A stretch of 64,000 bases of DNA, taken from Granulicella arctica. GTDB lineage: Bacteria; Acidobacteriota; Terriglobia; Terriglobales; Acidobacteriaceae. Positions within the stretch are counted from its first letter, which is position 1. Each line of letters opens with the position of its first letter. The DNA lies in contig NZ_JACCCW010000001.1 of NCBI RefSeq assembly GCF_013410065.1, forward strand, positions 124,001-188,000, written 5' to 3'. Made by a program: the position numbers and the translations under genes. Positions 56,772 to 64,000 of the stretch are shown here, piece after piece. The notes beneath the pieces were generated by a model, which was given only the letters and a program-made list of their open reading frames with translations, ran no database searches and was not told the DNA's origin.

Positions 56772-57464
56772 ATGTCTGTTTGGAACATGAAGGCGAAGTG
56801 GATTGCAGCAGGTTTGCTTGCGATGACGATGGCCGGGGTAGCAGGAACGGCGCAGGCACAAAGGACGCGACCAACCCGGCGCGAGACGAGTGCGAACCGG
56901 AAGGCGCGTATCCAACGGACGATCGAGGATACCTACACCCATCGCTGGGAGGTCGGCGGCGGCGGCGGCTATCTGCGCTGGCGCTCAGGGCCATACCTCC
57001 AGAAAAATAATGAAGTCAACTTCTGGACAAATGCCACCTACTTCCTGAACCCGAAGCTGGGAATCACAGGCGAAATCCGCGGTGCATATGGAAAGGCGAA
57101 GATCGGTAACACGATCTACAACATCCCGAACCCGCAGATCTCCGAGTACACCTTCATGGCCGGCCCCACCTACCGCGTCTATGCAAAGCAGAAGAGCGCC
57201 ATCAGCCTCTACGCCCAGGGCGGAACCGCGCTCGGTAAGTTCGACGGCGGATCGAAGGGCATCCCCGCTACCGACATCGGCATGTGGCCTTCGTCCAATG
57301 CCCGGGCCGCGTTTTCAGTCGGCGCTAACCTCGACTACAACCTCTTCCCGAACCTCGCCGCACGCGTAAGCCCCACCTACGTCGGAACCACCTTCGGCGG
57401 AACGGTACAGAACAACTTCGGCTTCAACCTCGGCGTCGTCTACCGCTTCGGCCGCATCCACTAG
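56772..57464 (+). CDS. Outer-membrane beta-barrel protein
   Basis: About 230 aa. Signal peptide (AAGLLAMTMAGVAGTAQAQ), a basic stretch, then barrel strands with regular alternation (VGGGGGYLRWRSGP, GITGEIRGAYGKAKIG, SLYAQGGTALGKFD) and the ending LGVVYRFGRIH. This is the OmpW/OmpA-like small-barrel pattern. ATG 56772 has AGGGGA upstream. A terminator follows. Function unknown. Confidence 0.82.
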   Translation: MSVWNMKAKWIAAGLLAMTMAGVAGTAQAQRTRPTRRETSANRKARIQRTIEDTYTHRWEVGGGGGYLRWRSGPYLQKNNEVNFWTNATYFLNPKLGITGEIRGAYGKAKIGNTIYNIPNPQISEYTFMAGPTYRVYAKQKSAISLYAQGGTALGKFDGGSKGIPATDIGMWPSSNARAAFSVGANLDYNLFPNLAARVSPTYVGTTFGGTVQNNFGFNLGVVYRFGRIH

Positions 57465-57483
57465 AACCATCCGCAAGGAGGGA

Positions 57484-57516
57484 AAGGGTTCCGGAGAATC
57501 TCCGGAACCCTTTTCT
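57484..57516 (+). terminator. Rho-independent terminator of the barrel gene
   Basis: AAGGGTTCCGGA, loop GAATC, TCCGGAACCCTT, then TTCTATT. A 12-bp perfect stem with a short T-rich tail just past the stop codon. Confidence 0.85.
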
Positions 57517-57550
57517 ATTGACTAAAATCATACCGAGGCTTTCGACCCCC

Positions 57551-59089
57551 ATGGCGACGATCAAACAAGACGACTTCATCCAGAGCGTAGCCGATGCGCT
57601 GCAATACATCAGCTTCTACCATCCTGTGGACTACATCGCGAACCTCGCCCGCGCCTACGAGCTGGAGCAGAGCCACGCAGCCAAGGACGCCATGGCTCAG
57701 ATCCTCATCAACAGCCGCATGTGCGCCGAAGGCCACCGCCCCATCTGCCAGGACACCGGCATCGTCACCGCCTTCGTCAAGGTCGGCATGGAGACGCGCT
57801 GGGAGCCCTCCTCCGCCAGCGGCATGCTCACCATGCAGGAGATGGTCGATGAGGGCGTGCGCCGCGCCTGGAAGAACTCCGACAACATCCTCCGCCCCAG
57901 CATCCTCCGCGACCCAGCCTTCACCCGCAAGAACACCGGCGACAACACCCCCGCCATGGTCGTCATCGAGCTCGTCCGAGGAGGCGATGTCGATGTTACC
58001 GTCGCCTCCAAGGGCGGCGGCAGCGAGGCCAAAAGCCGCTTCGCCATGCTCAACCCCTCCGACTCAGTCGTCGAATGGGTCCTCAAGACCCTCCCCGGCA
58101 TGGGCGCAGGCTGGTGTCCCCCAGGCATGCTCGGCATCGGCATCGGAGGCACCGCAGAAAAGTCCATGGTCATGGCCAAAGAGTCCCTCATGGAACCCAT
58201 CGACATGCAGGAGCTCATCGCCCGCGGCCCAAAAAATAAAATCGAAGAGTTGAGGATCGAGCTCTACACCAAGGTCAACCAGCTCGGCATCGGCGCCCAG
58301 GGCCTCGGCGGCCTCACCACCGTCCTCGACGTCAAGATCATGGAGTTCCCCACCCACGCAGCCAACCTCCCCATCTCCATGATCCCCAACTGCGCCGCCA
58401 CCCGTCATCTCCACATCAAGCTCGATGGCTCCGGCCCGGTCATGGTCGCCCCACCATCGCTCGACGCCTGGCCGAAGCTCCAGATGGACGTCCACTCCGC
58501 CCGCCGCGTCAACCTCGACACCATCACCCACGAGGACGTGAAGACCTGGAAGCCCGGCGAAGTCATTCTGCTCTCCGGCAAGCTCCTCACCGGCCGCGAC
58601 GCCGCCCACAAACGCATGACCGAGATGCTGAGCCGCGGTGAAAAGCTCCCCGTCGACTTCAAGGGCCGCTTCATCTACTACGTCGGCCCGGTCGACGCCG
58701 TCCACGACGAAGCCGTCGGCCCCGCCGGTCCCACCACCGCCACCCGCATGGACAAGTTCACCCGCCAGATGCTCGAAGCCACCGGCCTCCTCGGCATGAT
58801 CGGCAAAGCCGAGCGCGGCCCCGTCGCCATAGACGCCATCCGCGAGTTCGAGGCCGTCTATCTCATCGCCATCGGCGGCGCAGCCTACCTCGTCTCCAAA
58901 GCCATCAAGAGCGCCAAAGTCCTCGCCTTCGCAGACCTCGGGATGGAAGCCATCTACGAGTTCGAGGTAGTCGATATGCCGGTCACCGTAGCAGTCGATA
59001 CCAAGGGAACCTCAGTCCACCAGACTGGCCCCGCAGAATGGGCCGCAAAGATAGCCCACGGCATCGGCGGCATCCCCATCCTTCAATAG
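57551..59089 (+). CDS. fumA: Class I fumarate hydratase
   Basis: About 512 aa, iron-sulfur fumarase that interconverts fumarate and malate in the TCA cycle. N-terminal alpha and C-terminal beta parts are fused as in FumA/FumB. Three conserved Cys can be seen: Cys66 in PICQDTGIVTAFVKVG, one in GAGWCPPGMLGIG, and one in SMIPNCAATRHLH, the usual cluster ligands. GGSEAKSRFAML and TTATRMDKFT are also family motifs. ATG 57551 is preferred to the TTG at 57518. Its stop lies 2 bp from the stop of pgsA on the other strand. Confidence 0.93.
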   Translation: MATIKQDDFIQSVADALQYISFYHPVDYIANLARAYELEQSHAAKDAMAQILINSRMCAEGHRPICQDTGIVTAFVKVGMETRWEPSSASGMLTMQEMVDEGVRRAWKNSDNILRPSILRDPAFTRKNTGDNTPAMVVIELVRGGDVDVTVASKGGGSEAKSRFAMLNPSDSVVEWVLKTLPGMGAGWCPPGMLGIGIGGTAEKSMVMAKESLMEPIDMQELIARGPKNKIEELRIELYTKVNQLGIGAQGLGGLTTVLDVKIMEFPTHAANLPISMIPNCAATRHLHIKLDGSGPVMVAPPSLDAWPKLQMDVHSARRVNLDTITHEDVKTWKPGEVILLSGKLLTGRDAAHKRMTEMLSRGEKLPVDFKGRFIYYVGPVDAVHDEAVGPAGPTTATRMDKFTRQMLEATGLLGMIGKAERGPVAIDAIREFEAVYLIAIGGAAYLVSKAIKSAKVLAFADLGMEAIYEFEVVDMPVTVAVDTKGTSVHQTGPAEWAAKIAHGIGGIPILQ

Positions 59090-59091
59090 CT

Positions 59092-59787
59092 CTACGAGAT
59101 CCGCGAAGCCTGTTCCGGCCCCGCCTGAGCAGGCTTCTGCTTCCTGCTCAGCACTGCGCTGCGCCGCCGCCGATGCGTATTCGAAGCATGATCGATCTTC
59201 TTCCAGAACCCGACAAAGTAGTCCACAGCCGAGATGATGGAAACCACGATCATCCAGTAGATCGCCGTAACCGCAATAAAGTGGACCCCCACGATAAAGC
59301 CGAACCAGTTCCAGTAATCCCAGCGATGCGCCAGAATCGCAGCCACCACCGACACAATCTGGATCACCGTCTTCAGCTTCCCAATCTCGCTCGCCTCGAT
59401 GGTAAAACCCTCTGACGCGGCAATCGACCGAAGCCCCGAGACAAGAAACTCCCGCCCGATCACAACAATCGCAATCCACGGTGGCACAATCTGCGGCGTA
59501 TACGAGACCAGAATGATGAACGCCGCCGACACCATCAGCTTGTCGGCCAGCGGATCGAGCAGTATCCCCATCGTCGTCACCTGTCCACGACGTCGGGCAA
59601 AGTACCCATCCAGACCATCCGTAATGCTCGCAATGATGAACAGGATAGACGCAGCAATCTCCTGCTCGCCCCCCAGCAACCCGACATGGCCATGCGAGCC
59701 ATGCCACGGAAAAGCAGGCGACAACACCCAGATCAGCAGCGGGATGCTGGCAATGCGGCTCATCGTGATGGAATTGGGCAGGTTCAT
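59092..59787 (-). CDS. pgsA: CDP-diacylglycerol-glycerol-3-phosphate phosphatidyltransferase
   Basis: About 231 aa. The CDP-alcohol phosphatidyltransferase signature is complete: DGLDGYFARRRG followed by GILLDPLADKL. Several membrane helices and the start MNLPNSITMSRIASIPLLI are typical of PgsA, which makes phosphatidylglycerol phosphate at the inner membrane. A charged C-terminal tail (HRRRRSAVLSRKQKPAQAGP) is an extension. ATG 59787 matches the family start; the frame to 59865 is not needed. Confidence 0.9.
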   Translation of the reverse strand: MNLPNSITMSRIASIPLLIWVLSPAFPWHGSHGHVGLLGGEQEIAASILFIIASITDGLDGYFARRRGQVTTMGILLDPLADKLMVSAAFIILVSYTPQIVPPWIAIVVIGREFLVSGLRSIAASEGFTIEASEIGKLKTVIQIVSVVAAILAHRWDYWNWFGFIVGVHFIAVTAIYWMIVVSIISAVDYFVGFWKKIDHASNTHRRRRSAVLSRKQKPAQAGPEQASRIS

Positions 59788-59898
59788 CGGCGGCGCATAC
59801 GGCAGACGGGTGCAGGCAGACGCAAGCATTCTGCTGCTAGCATTCTCCCACATCCGGAGCGACACCCGTAGAACGCAGCAGCCAATGTCCTACACGGC

Positions 59899-59924
59899 GA
59901 GAGGCAGCCCCCAGGCTGCCTCTC
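59899..59924 (-). terminator. Hairpin behind the glutamate dehydrogenase gene
   Basis: GAGAGGCAGCC, loop CCCA, GGCTGCCTCTC: a perfect 11-bp stem 5 bp past the gdhA stop. No T-run follows on the minus strand, so termination may be weak or factor-dependent. Confidence 0.55.
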
Positions 59925-59929
59925 CTCCA

Positions 59930-61219
59930 TCAAGCGTAGATTCCGCGCTGCTTGGTCGTATACGCAACACGATCGATCGCCAGCATGTACGCAGCGATCC
60001 GGTTATTCACCCCATGCGACTCCGAGTACCGGATCACATCGATGAAGCTCTGGATCATAATGCTGTCGAGCCGCTGGTTGACCTCCGCCTCGGTCCAGAA
60101 GTACCCCATCCGGTCCTGCACCCACTCGAAGTAGCTCGTCGTCACGCCGCCCGCATTCGCAAGGATATCGGGGATGACAAACACCCCCTTCTCCGCCAGG
60201 ATATCGTCAGCGACAATCGTCGTCGGCCCATTCGCTCCCTCGCACAGTATCCGGCACTTCAAATCCGCCGCATTCAGGCTGGTGATGACGTTCTCCGTCG
60301 CTGCCGGAATCAGGATCTCGCACGACCGCGTCAGCAGCTCATGCTTGTCCGCAACCTCCGCCCCCGCAAATCCATTGATCGTCCCAGCCGTCCGGCGATG
60401 CTCCGTCAGCGCAGCGATATCGATGCCCTTGGCGTTGTACAGTCCGCCATCGTATTCGGCGATCCCGATAACCGTATATCCCTTCTCATACAACAACTTA
60501 GCCGCATTCGACCCCACATTGCCAAAACCCTGCACGATCACCCGGCAACCCTCCACCGGCATCCCCAGATACCGCAGCGCCTGGTCGCACACCACCGAGA
60601 TTCCTCGCCCCGTAGCCTCCCGACGCCCCCTGGACCCGCCGATATTGACCGGCTTACCCGTCACCACCGCCGTCACCGTCTGCCGCATGTGCATCGAGTA
60701 GGTATCCATGATCCACGCCATCGTCTGCTCATCCGTTCCCATATCCGGCGCTGGAACGTCCTTCTCCGGCCCAAGAAACTCGATCAGCTCCGCCGTATAC
60801 CGCCGCGTCATCCGCTCCAACTCGCCCTGCGACATCTTCTTCGGATCGCAGATCACGCCGCCCTTCGCGCCGCCAAACGGAATGTTGACCACGGCGCACT
60901 TCCACGTCATCCAGCTCGCCAGCGCACGCACTTCATCAAGCGAGACATCGGGCGAATAACGAATACCGCCCTTCGCAGGACCACGCGCCACCGAGTGCTG
61001 CACCCGGTAGCCGGTAAAGACCTCGATCGACCCATCGTCCATCCCCACCGGGATATGCACGATAATCTCGCGCGCAGGATAACGAAGCACCTTCCAGATG
61101 CCCTTATCGAGGTTGAGTTTCTTTGCGGCGTAGTCGAAGCGCGCAGCCTGCGCTTCCCAGGGGTTCGTCTCCTGCTCAAGCGTGAGCGTGGAGGGAAGAG
61201 GAGAGGTAAGTGTTGCCAT
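59930..61219 (-). CDS. gdhA: Glutamate dehydrogenase
   Basis: About 429 aa, Glu/Leu/Phe/Val dehydrogenase family, linking 2-oxoglutarate plus ammonia with glutamate. The substrate site shows [20 protein letters not shown] and the catalytic Lys in [16 protein letters not shown]; the coenzyme domain has [25 protein letters not shown] and [12 protein letters not shown] are family motifs. ATG 61219 has AAGGA about 10 bases upstream. NAD versus NADP use cannot be told with confidence. Size and motifs fit the hexameric bacterial type. Confidence 0.94.
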   Translation of the reverse strand: MATLTSPLPSTLTLEQETNPWEAQAARFDYAAKKLNLDKGIWKVLRYPAREIIVHIPVGMDDGSIEVFTGYRVQHSVARGPAKGGIRYSPDVSLDEVRALASWMTWKCAVVNIPFGGAKGGVICDPKKMSQGELERMTRRYTAELIEFLGPEKDVPAPDMGTDEQTMAWIMDTYSMHMRQTVTAVVTGKPVNIGGSRGRREATGRGISVVCDQALRYLGMPVEGCRVIVQGFGNVGSNAAKLLYEKGYTVIGIAEYDGGLYNAKGIDIAALTEHRRTAGTINGFAGAEVADKHELLTRSCEILIPAATENVITSLNAADLKCRILCEGANGPTTIVADDILAEKGVFVIPDILANAGGVTTSYFEWVQDRMGYFWTEAEVNQRLDSIMIQSFIDVIRYSESHGVNNRIAAYMLAIDRVAYTTKQRGIYA

Positions 61220-61415
61220 TGTGTTTCGTTCCTTTTGTAGTGCTGATACCAGCGTTTCTCCGGCCATGACGAATGTCCCCCGTTCAGAGGAGCATACAGA
61301 TAAGAGCGGGACCGGTATGCGCCCAAACCTCGAGGAGTATAGGCCTCTGCAAACACAAGGGGCAAATCATACTCCCTTGAAGAAGACGTTCCAGCCGCCA
61401 ATAAGGTGCGATGAA

Positions 61416-62972
61416 ATGTACGTGAATGCGGCACATGATGATAATGGGTATATGCCGAAAGCACCCGCAGCCGCCCTACCCTCCTCTCGCGAATTCGACA
61501 AGCTGAGCCGCACCCACACGCTCGTCCCGGTCTACCGCACCGTCACCGCAGACCTCGAGACCCCCGTCTCTGCCTTCCTGCGCATCGCAGCCGAGGAGCC
61601 CGAAGCCTTCCTCCTCGAATCCGTCGAGGGCGGCGAGCACGTAGGCCGCTACACCTTCATCGGCATCCAGCCCTATAAGAAGATGGTCTCCCGCGGCAGG
61701 CAGATCACCGTCGACGAGGGCAAAAAGCACCGCACCTTCGACGGAGACATCTTCGAGGAGTTGAAAACCGCCCTCAGCGGCCACACCCCCGCTCGGCTCC
61801 AGGGCCTTCCCCCTTTCACAGCTGGAGCCGTCGGCTTCTTCTCCTACGACGTCGTCCGCCAGATCGAAAAGCTCCCCTCCACCGCCAAAGACGAGCTCGG
61901 CGTCCCCGACGCCTGCCTCATGTTCTTCGACCAGGTCCTCGCCTTCGACCACGTCAAAAAAGAGATTCACCTCATGGTCACGGCCGACCTCACCCGCGAG
62001 GATCGCAAAGGCGCCTACGACCGCACCGTCCGTCGCCTCAACAAGCTCGAGCGCCGCCTCGCACAGGCCCTCCCCAAGCCCCGCCGCCGCACCGAACACG
62101 GCAAGCTGAAGCTCACCGCCCGCACCTCCAAACCCGCCTTCCTCAAAGCCGTCACCCGCACCAAGGAGTACATCGGCTCCGGCGACGTCTTCCAGTGCGT
62201 TCTCTCCCAGCGCTTCGACTGCACCCCCGGCGTCGACGCCTTCGACGTCTACCGCGCCCTCCGCATCGTCAACCCGTCGCCCTACATGTACTTCCTGCGC
62301 TTCGGGCTACAAAAAAATGGGCAGAAGGCCGTTCAATCGACGACCGGCCACATCGTAGGCTCCTCACCCGAGCTCCTCGTCCGCGTCCACGGCCGCGCCG
62401 TCGAGTACCGCCCCATCGCCGGCACCCGCCCCCGCAGCGCAGACGAGGTCGCCGACCGTGCCCTCGAAGCCGACCTCCGCGCCGACGAAAAAGAGGTCGC
62501 CGAACACATCATGCTCGTCGACCTTGGCCGCAACGACGTAGGCCGAGTCAGCGAATTCGGGACAGTCAAGGTAAAGGATTTGATGTTCGTAGAACGCTAC
62601 AGCCACGTCATGCACCTCGTCAGCGCGCTCGAAGGAACCCTGCGATCCGACCTCGAGCCCATCGACGCCTTCAAAGCCTGCTTCCCTGCCGGAACTCTCA
62701 GCGGAGCCCCCAAGATCCGCGCCATGGAGATCATCGAAGAGATGGAACCCGCCCGCCGCGGCGTCTACGGCGGCAGCATCCTCTACGCCGACTTCTCCGG
62801 CAATTTAGACTCCTGCATCGCCATCCGTACCCTCTTCATGGACGGCAAACAAGGCCATATCCAGGCCGGAGCCGGCATCGTCGCCGACTCCATCCCAGAA
62901 AAAGAGTTCGAAGAATGCGGCAACAAAGCCCGCGCCGTAGTCCGAGCCATCGAACGAGCCCGCCAAGCCTGA
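61416..62972 (+). CDS. trpE: Anthranilate synthase component I
   Basis: About 518 aa, converts chorismate plus ammonia or glutamine to anthranilate with TrpG. N-terminal domain has LLESVEGGEHVGRYTFIG; the chorismate-binding domain has SGDVFQCVLSQRF, YRPIAGTRPR, EKEVAEHIMLVDLGRNDVGR-like segment, and FPAGTLSGAPKIRAMEII. ATG 61416 is chosen (AAGGTG about 7 bases upstream); ATG 61452 is also possible. trpG follows after 219 bp that carry two repeat elements. Confidence 0.93.
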   Translation: MYVNAAHDDNGYMPKAPAAALPSSREFDKLSRTHTLVPVYRTVTADLETPVSAFLRIAAEEPEAFLLESVEGGEHVGRYTFIGIQPYKKMVSRGRQITVDEGKKHRTFDGDIFEELKTALSGHTPARLQGLPPFTAGAVGFFSYDVVRQIEKLPSTAKDELGVPDACLMFFDQVLAFDHVKKEIHLMVTADLTREDRKGAYDRTVRRLNKLERRLAQALPKPRRRTEHGKLKLTARTSKPAFLKAVTRTKEYIGSGDVFQCVLSQRFDCTPGVDAFDVYRALRIVNPSPYMYFLRFGLQKNGQKAVQSTTGHIVGSSPELLVRVHGRAVEYRPIAGTRPRSADEVADRALEADLRADEKEVAEHIMLVDLGRNDVGRVSEFGTVKVKDLMFVERYSHVMHLVSALEGTLRSDLEPIDAFKACFPAGTLSGAPKIRAMEIIEEMEPARRGVYGGSILYADFSGNLDSCIAIRTLFMDGKQGHIQAGAGIVADSIPEKEFEECGNKARAVVRAIERARQA

Positions 62973-63001
62973 GGGTGAACCCAATAAAGCCTTCGAGCGT
63001 C

Positions 63002-63031
63002 TTGAAAGGGCACGGCTTCAGCCGTGCCGCA
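63002..63031 (+). repeat. REP-like repeat, half copy
   Basis: TTGAAAGGGCACGGCTTCAG then CCGTGCCGCAA: only the first hairpin of the family, nearly identical to 36732-36761. It lies between trpE and trpG. Confidence 0.78.
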
Positions 63032-63052
63032 AACTATCGTTCGTTTTACGTC

Positions 63053-63079
63053 GTCATCCTGAACGTAGTGAAGGACCCC
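63053..63079 (+). repeat. Intergenic repeat, family C
   Basis: GTCATCCTGAACGTAGTGAA followed by GGACCCC. Variant of the 43608-43653 element, located between trpE and trpG. Confidence 0.55.
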
Positions 63080-63191
63080 TGTATTTCGCTGTTGCTCGTT
63101 TTAACCTCATTGCTTCTTATTGAGAAAGGGATCGTCCCCTCCTGTTACCTTCAAATCGAATCACAACGCACAGCGTAGAATTTACTCAGCC

Positions 63192-63785
63192 ATGATCTTC
63201 GTCCTCGACAACTATGACTCGTTCACCTACAACCTAGTCCAGTACATGGGCGAGCTAGGCGCCGAGATGGTCATCCGCCGCAACGACGAACTCACGCCAA
63301 GCGAAGTCGAGGCACTGCATCCCGACCGCATCGTCATCTCGCCCGGTCCCTGCACCCCGCAGGACGCCGGCATCAGCATCGAGCTCATCAAGCACTTCGC
63401 CGCACTCGGATCGAACGGCGGTCCCAAGGTCCCCATCCTAGGCGTCTGCCTCGGACACCAGTCCATCGGCGCAGCCTTCGGCGGCAACGTCATCCGCGCG
63501 CCGAAGCTGATGCACGGCAAGACCAGCGAGGTCCAACACGACGGCAAGACCATCTTCGCCGACATCCCCTCCGCGATGACCTGCACCCGCTACCACTCCC
63601 TCATCGTCGAAGACAAAGCCTTCCCCAAAGAGTTGGAAGTTTCCGCCCGCACAGAGGACGGCAAAACCATCATGGCCCTCCGCCATCGCACCCTCCCCAT
63701 TGAAGGCGTCCAGTTCCACCCCGAAAGCGTCCTCACCACCCACGGCAAACACATCATCCAAAACTTCATGAATCTGAAGAGCTAG
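63192..63785 (+). CDS. trpG: Anthranilate synthase component II (glutamine amidotransferase)
   Basis: 197-aa class I glutamine amidotransferase that supplies ammonia to TrpE. Start MIFVLDNYDSFTYNLVQY is typical of TrpG/PabA. Catalytic Cys86 in ILGVCLGHQSIG, His176 and Glu178 in VQFHPESV. ISPGPCTPQDAG is also a family motif. It could serve folate synthesis as PabA as well; next to trpE, tryptophan synthesis is the main assignment. Confidence 0.93.
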   Translation: MIFVLDNYDSFTYNLVQYMGELGAEMVIRRNDELTPSEVEALHPDRIVISPGPCTPQDAGISIELIKHFAALGSNGGPKVPILGVCLGHQSIGAAFGGNVIRAPKLMHGKTSEVQHDGKTIFADIPSAMTCTRYHSLIVEDKAFPKELEVSARTEDGKTIMALRHRTLPIEGVQFHPESVLTTHGKHIIQNFMNLKS

Positions 63786-63799
63786 CCTGAAGTTGTCGT

Positions 63800-63870
63800 T
63801 TTGAAGGGGCGGAACTTCAGTCCCGCCGTAAATCCAATCCTTGTAGTGCGGCTTTAGCCGCTGAGGGAAT
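63800..63870 (+). repeat. REP-like paired-hairpin repeat, copy 3
   Basis: TTGAAGGGGCGGAACTTCAG then TCCCGCCGTAAA, about 20 bp spacer, and GCGGCT-TT-AGCCGC followed by TGAGGGAATC. It has the same two-hairpin layout as 39297-39366 and lies between trpG and the next gene. Confidence 0.82.
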
Positions 63871-63897
63871 CTCTCAGTGCCACAGCAGATCGAAAGC

Positions 63898-64000
63898 ATG
63901 AAGATTCTCCGGCTAGCCTCCATCCTCGCAATCGGATACACCCTGCACGCCCAGCAGACCATCGGCAGCGTCGCCATGCAAGACGCAACCGTCTCCGGCA
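63898..64000 (+). CDS. Exported protein, 3' end outside the window
   Basis: Only 34 codons are visible: MKILRLASILAIGYTLHAQ is a clear signal peptide, followed by QTIGSVAMQDATVSG. The frame is open to the window end. No family can be assigned from this much sequence. It follows trpG after a REP-like repeat. Confidence 0.6.
   Translation, partial: MKILRLASILAIGYTLHAQQTIGSVAMQDATVSG

Noticed and set aside
59399..61240. 613-aa open frame opposite pgsA and gdhA
   Set aside because: Low-complexity, Arg/His-rich text with no family motif; it is the mirror of two well-supported genes in high-GC DNA.

Overview
The window looks like chromosomal DNA of an acidobacterium, probably of the Terriglobia/Acidobacteriaceae (Granulicella, Edaphobacter or Terriglobus-like). 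The clues are two very large Oar-like TonB-dependent receptors with an N-terminal carboxypeptidase-regulatory domain, a VWFA protein of the acidobacterial TIGR03436 type, long NHL/Ig-like surface proteins, and GC-rich core genes. No rRNA, tRNA or CRISPR was seen. This placement rests on gene families alone; no search was run.

Left part (about 1-32.5 kb) is accessory. From 1.4 to 14.1 kb lies a xylan/arabinoxylan-type locus: a membrane regulator (minus strand), a secreted GH43, an Oar-like receptor, a nitrilase-type amidohydrolase, a GH39 and a Tat-exported GH43. It is littered with relics: IS1182 and IS3 transposase fragments, the C-terminus of another TonB receptor, a broken sodium:solute symporter and a GH74-like fragment. 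From 15.4 to 27.9 kb the minus strand carries a CHRD protein, a Tat-exported LanC-like protein, a VWFA protein, a giant NHL/Ig protein and a second Oar-like receptor. From 28.1 to 30.4 kb a membrane protein with a DNA-binding-like N-terminus and two periplasmic malectin domains is bracketed by imperfect inverted repeats of about 140 bp. A GH51-like arabinofuranosidase-type enzyme follows.

Right part (about 32.5-64 kb) is mostly housekeeping, with strongly C-rich coding strands: an alpha/beta hydrolase with a threonine dehydratase-like enzyme, an SH3/TPR exported protein, a GNAT, UppP, FtsK, a DUF3999/DUF2339 pair, YpdA, an ABC exporter, an SDR, an OmpA-family protein, an orphan GvpL/F, a DUF481 barrel, a cytochrome c, class I fumarase, PgsA, glutamate dehydrogenase, and TrpE/TrpG. 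An uncharacterised two-gene unit (79-aa protein plus 468-aa helical protein) sits at 32.6-34.3 kb. Intergenic spaces here carry three families of short repeats.

Working together: the glycoside hydrolases and receptors would break down and import plant (arabino)xylan. The two membrane-anchored regulator-like proteins share one N-terminal domain and are the best candidates for sensing the substrate. The strongest leads are the malectin regulator with its flanking inverted repeats, the periplasmic LanC-like protein with a changed zinc-ligand motif, and the small-protein/468-aa pair.
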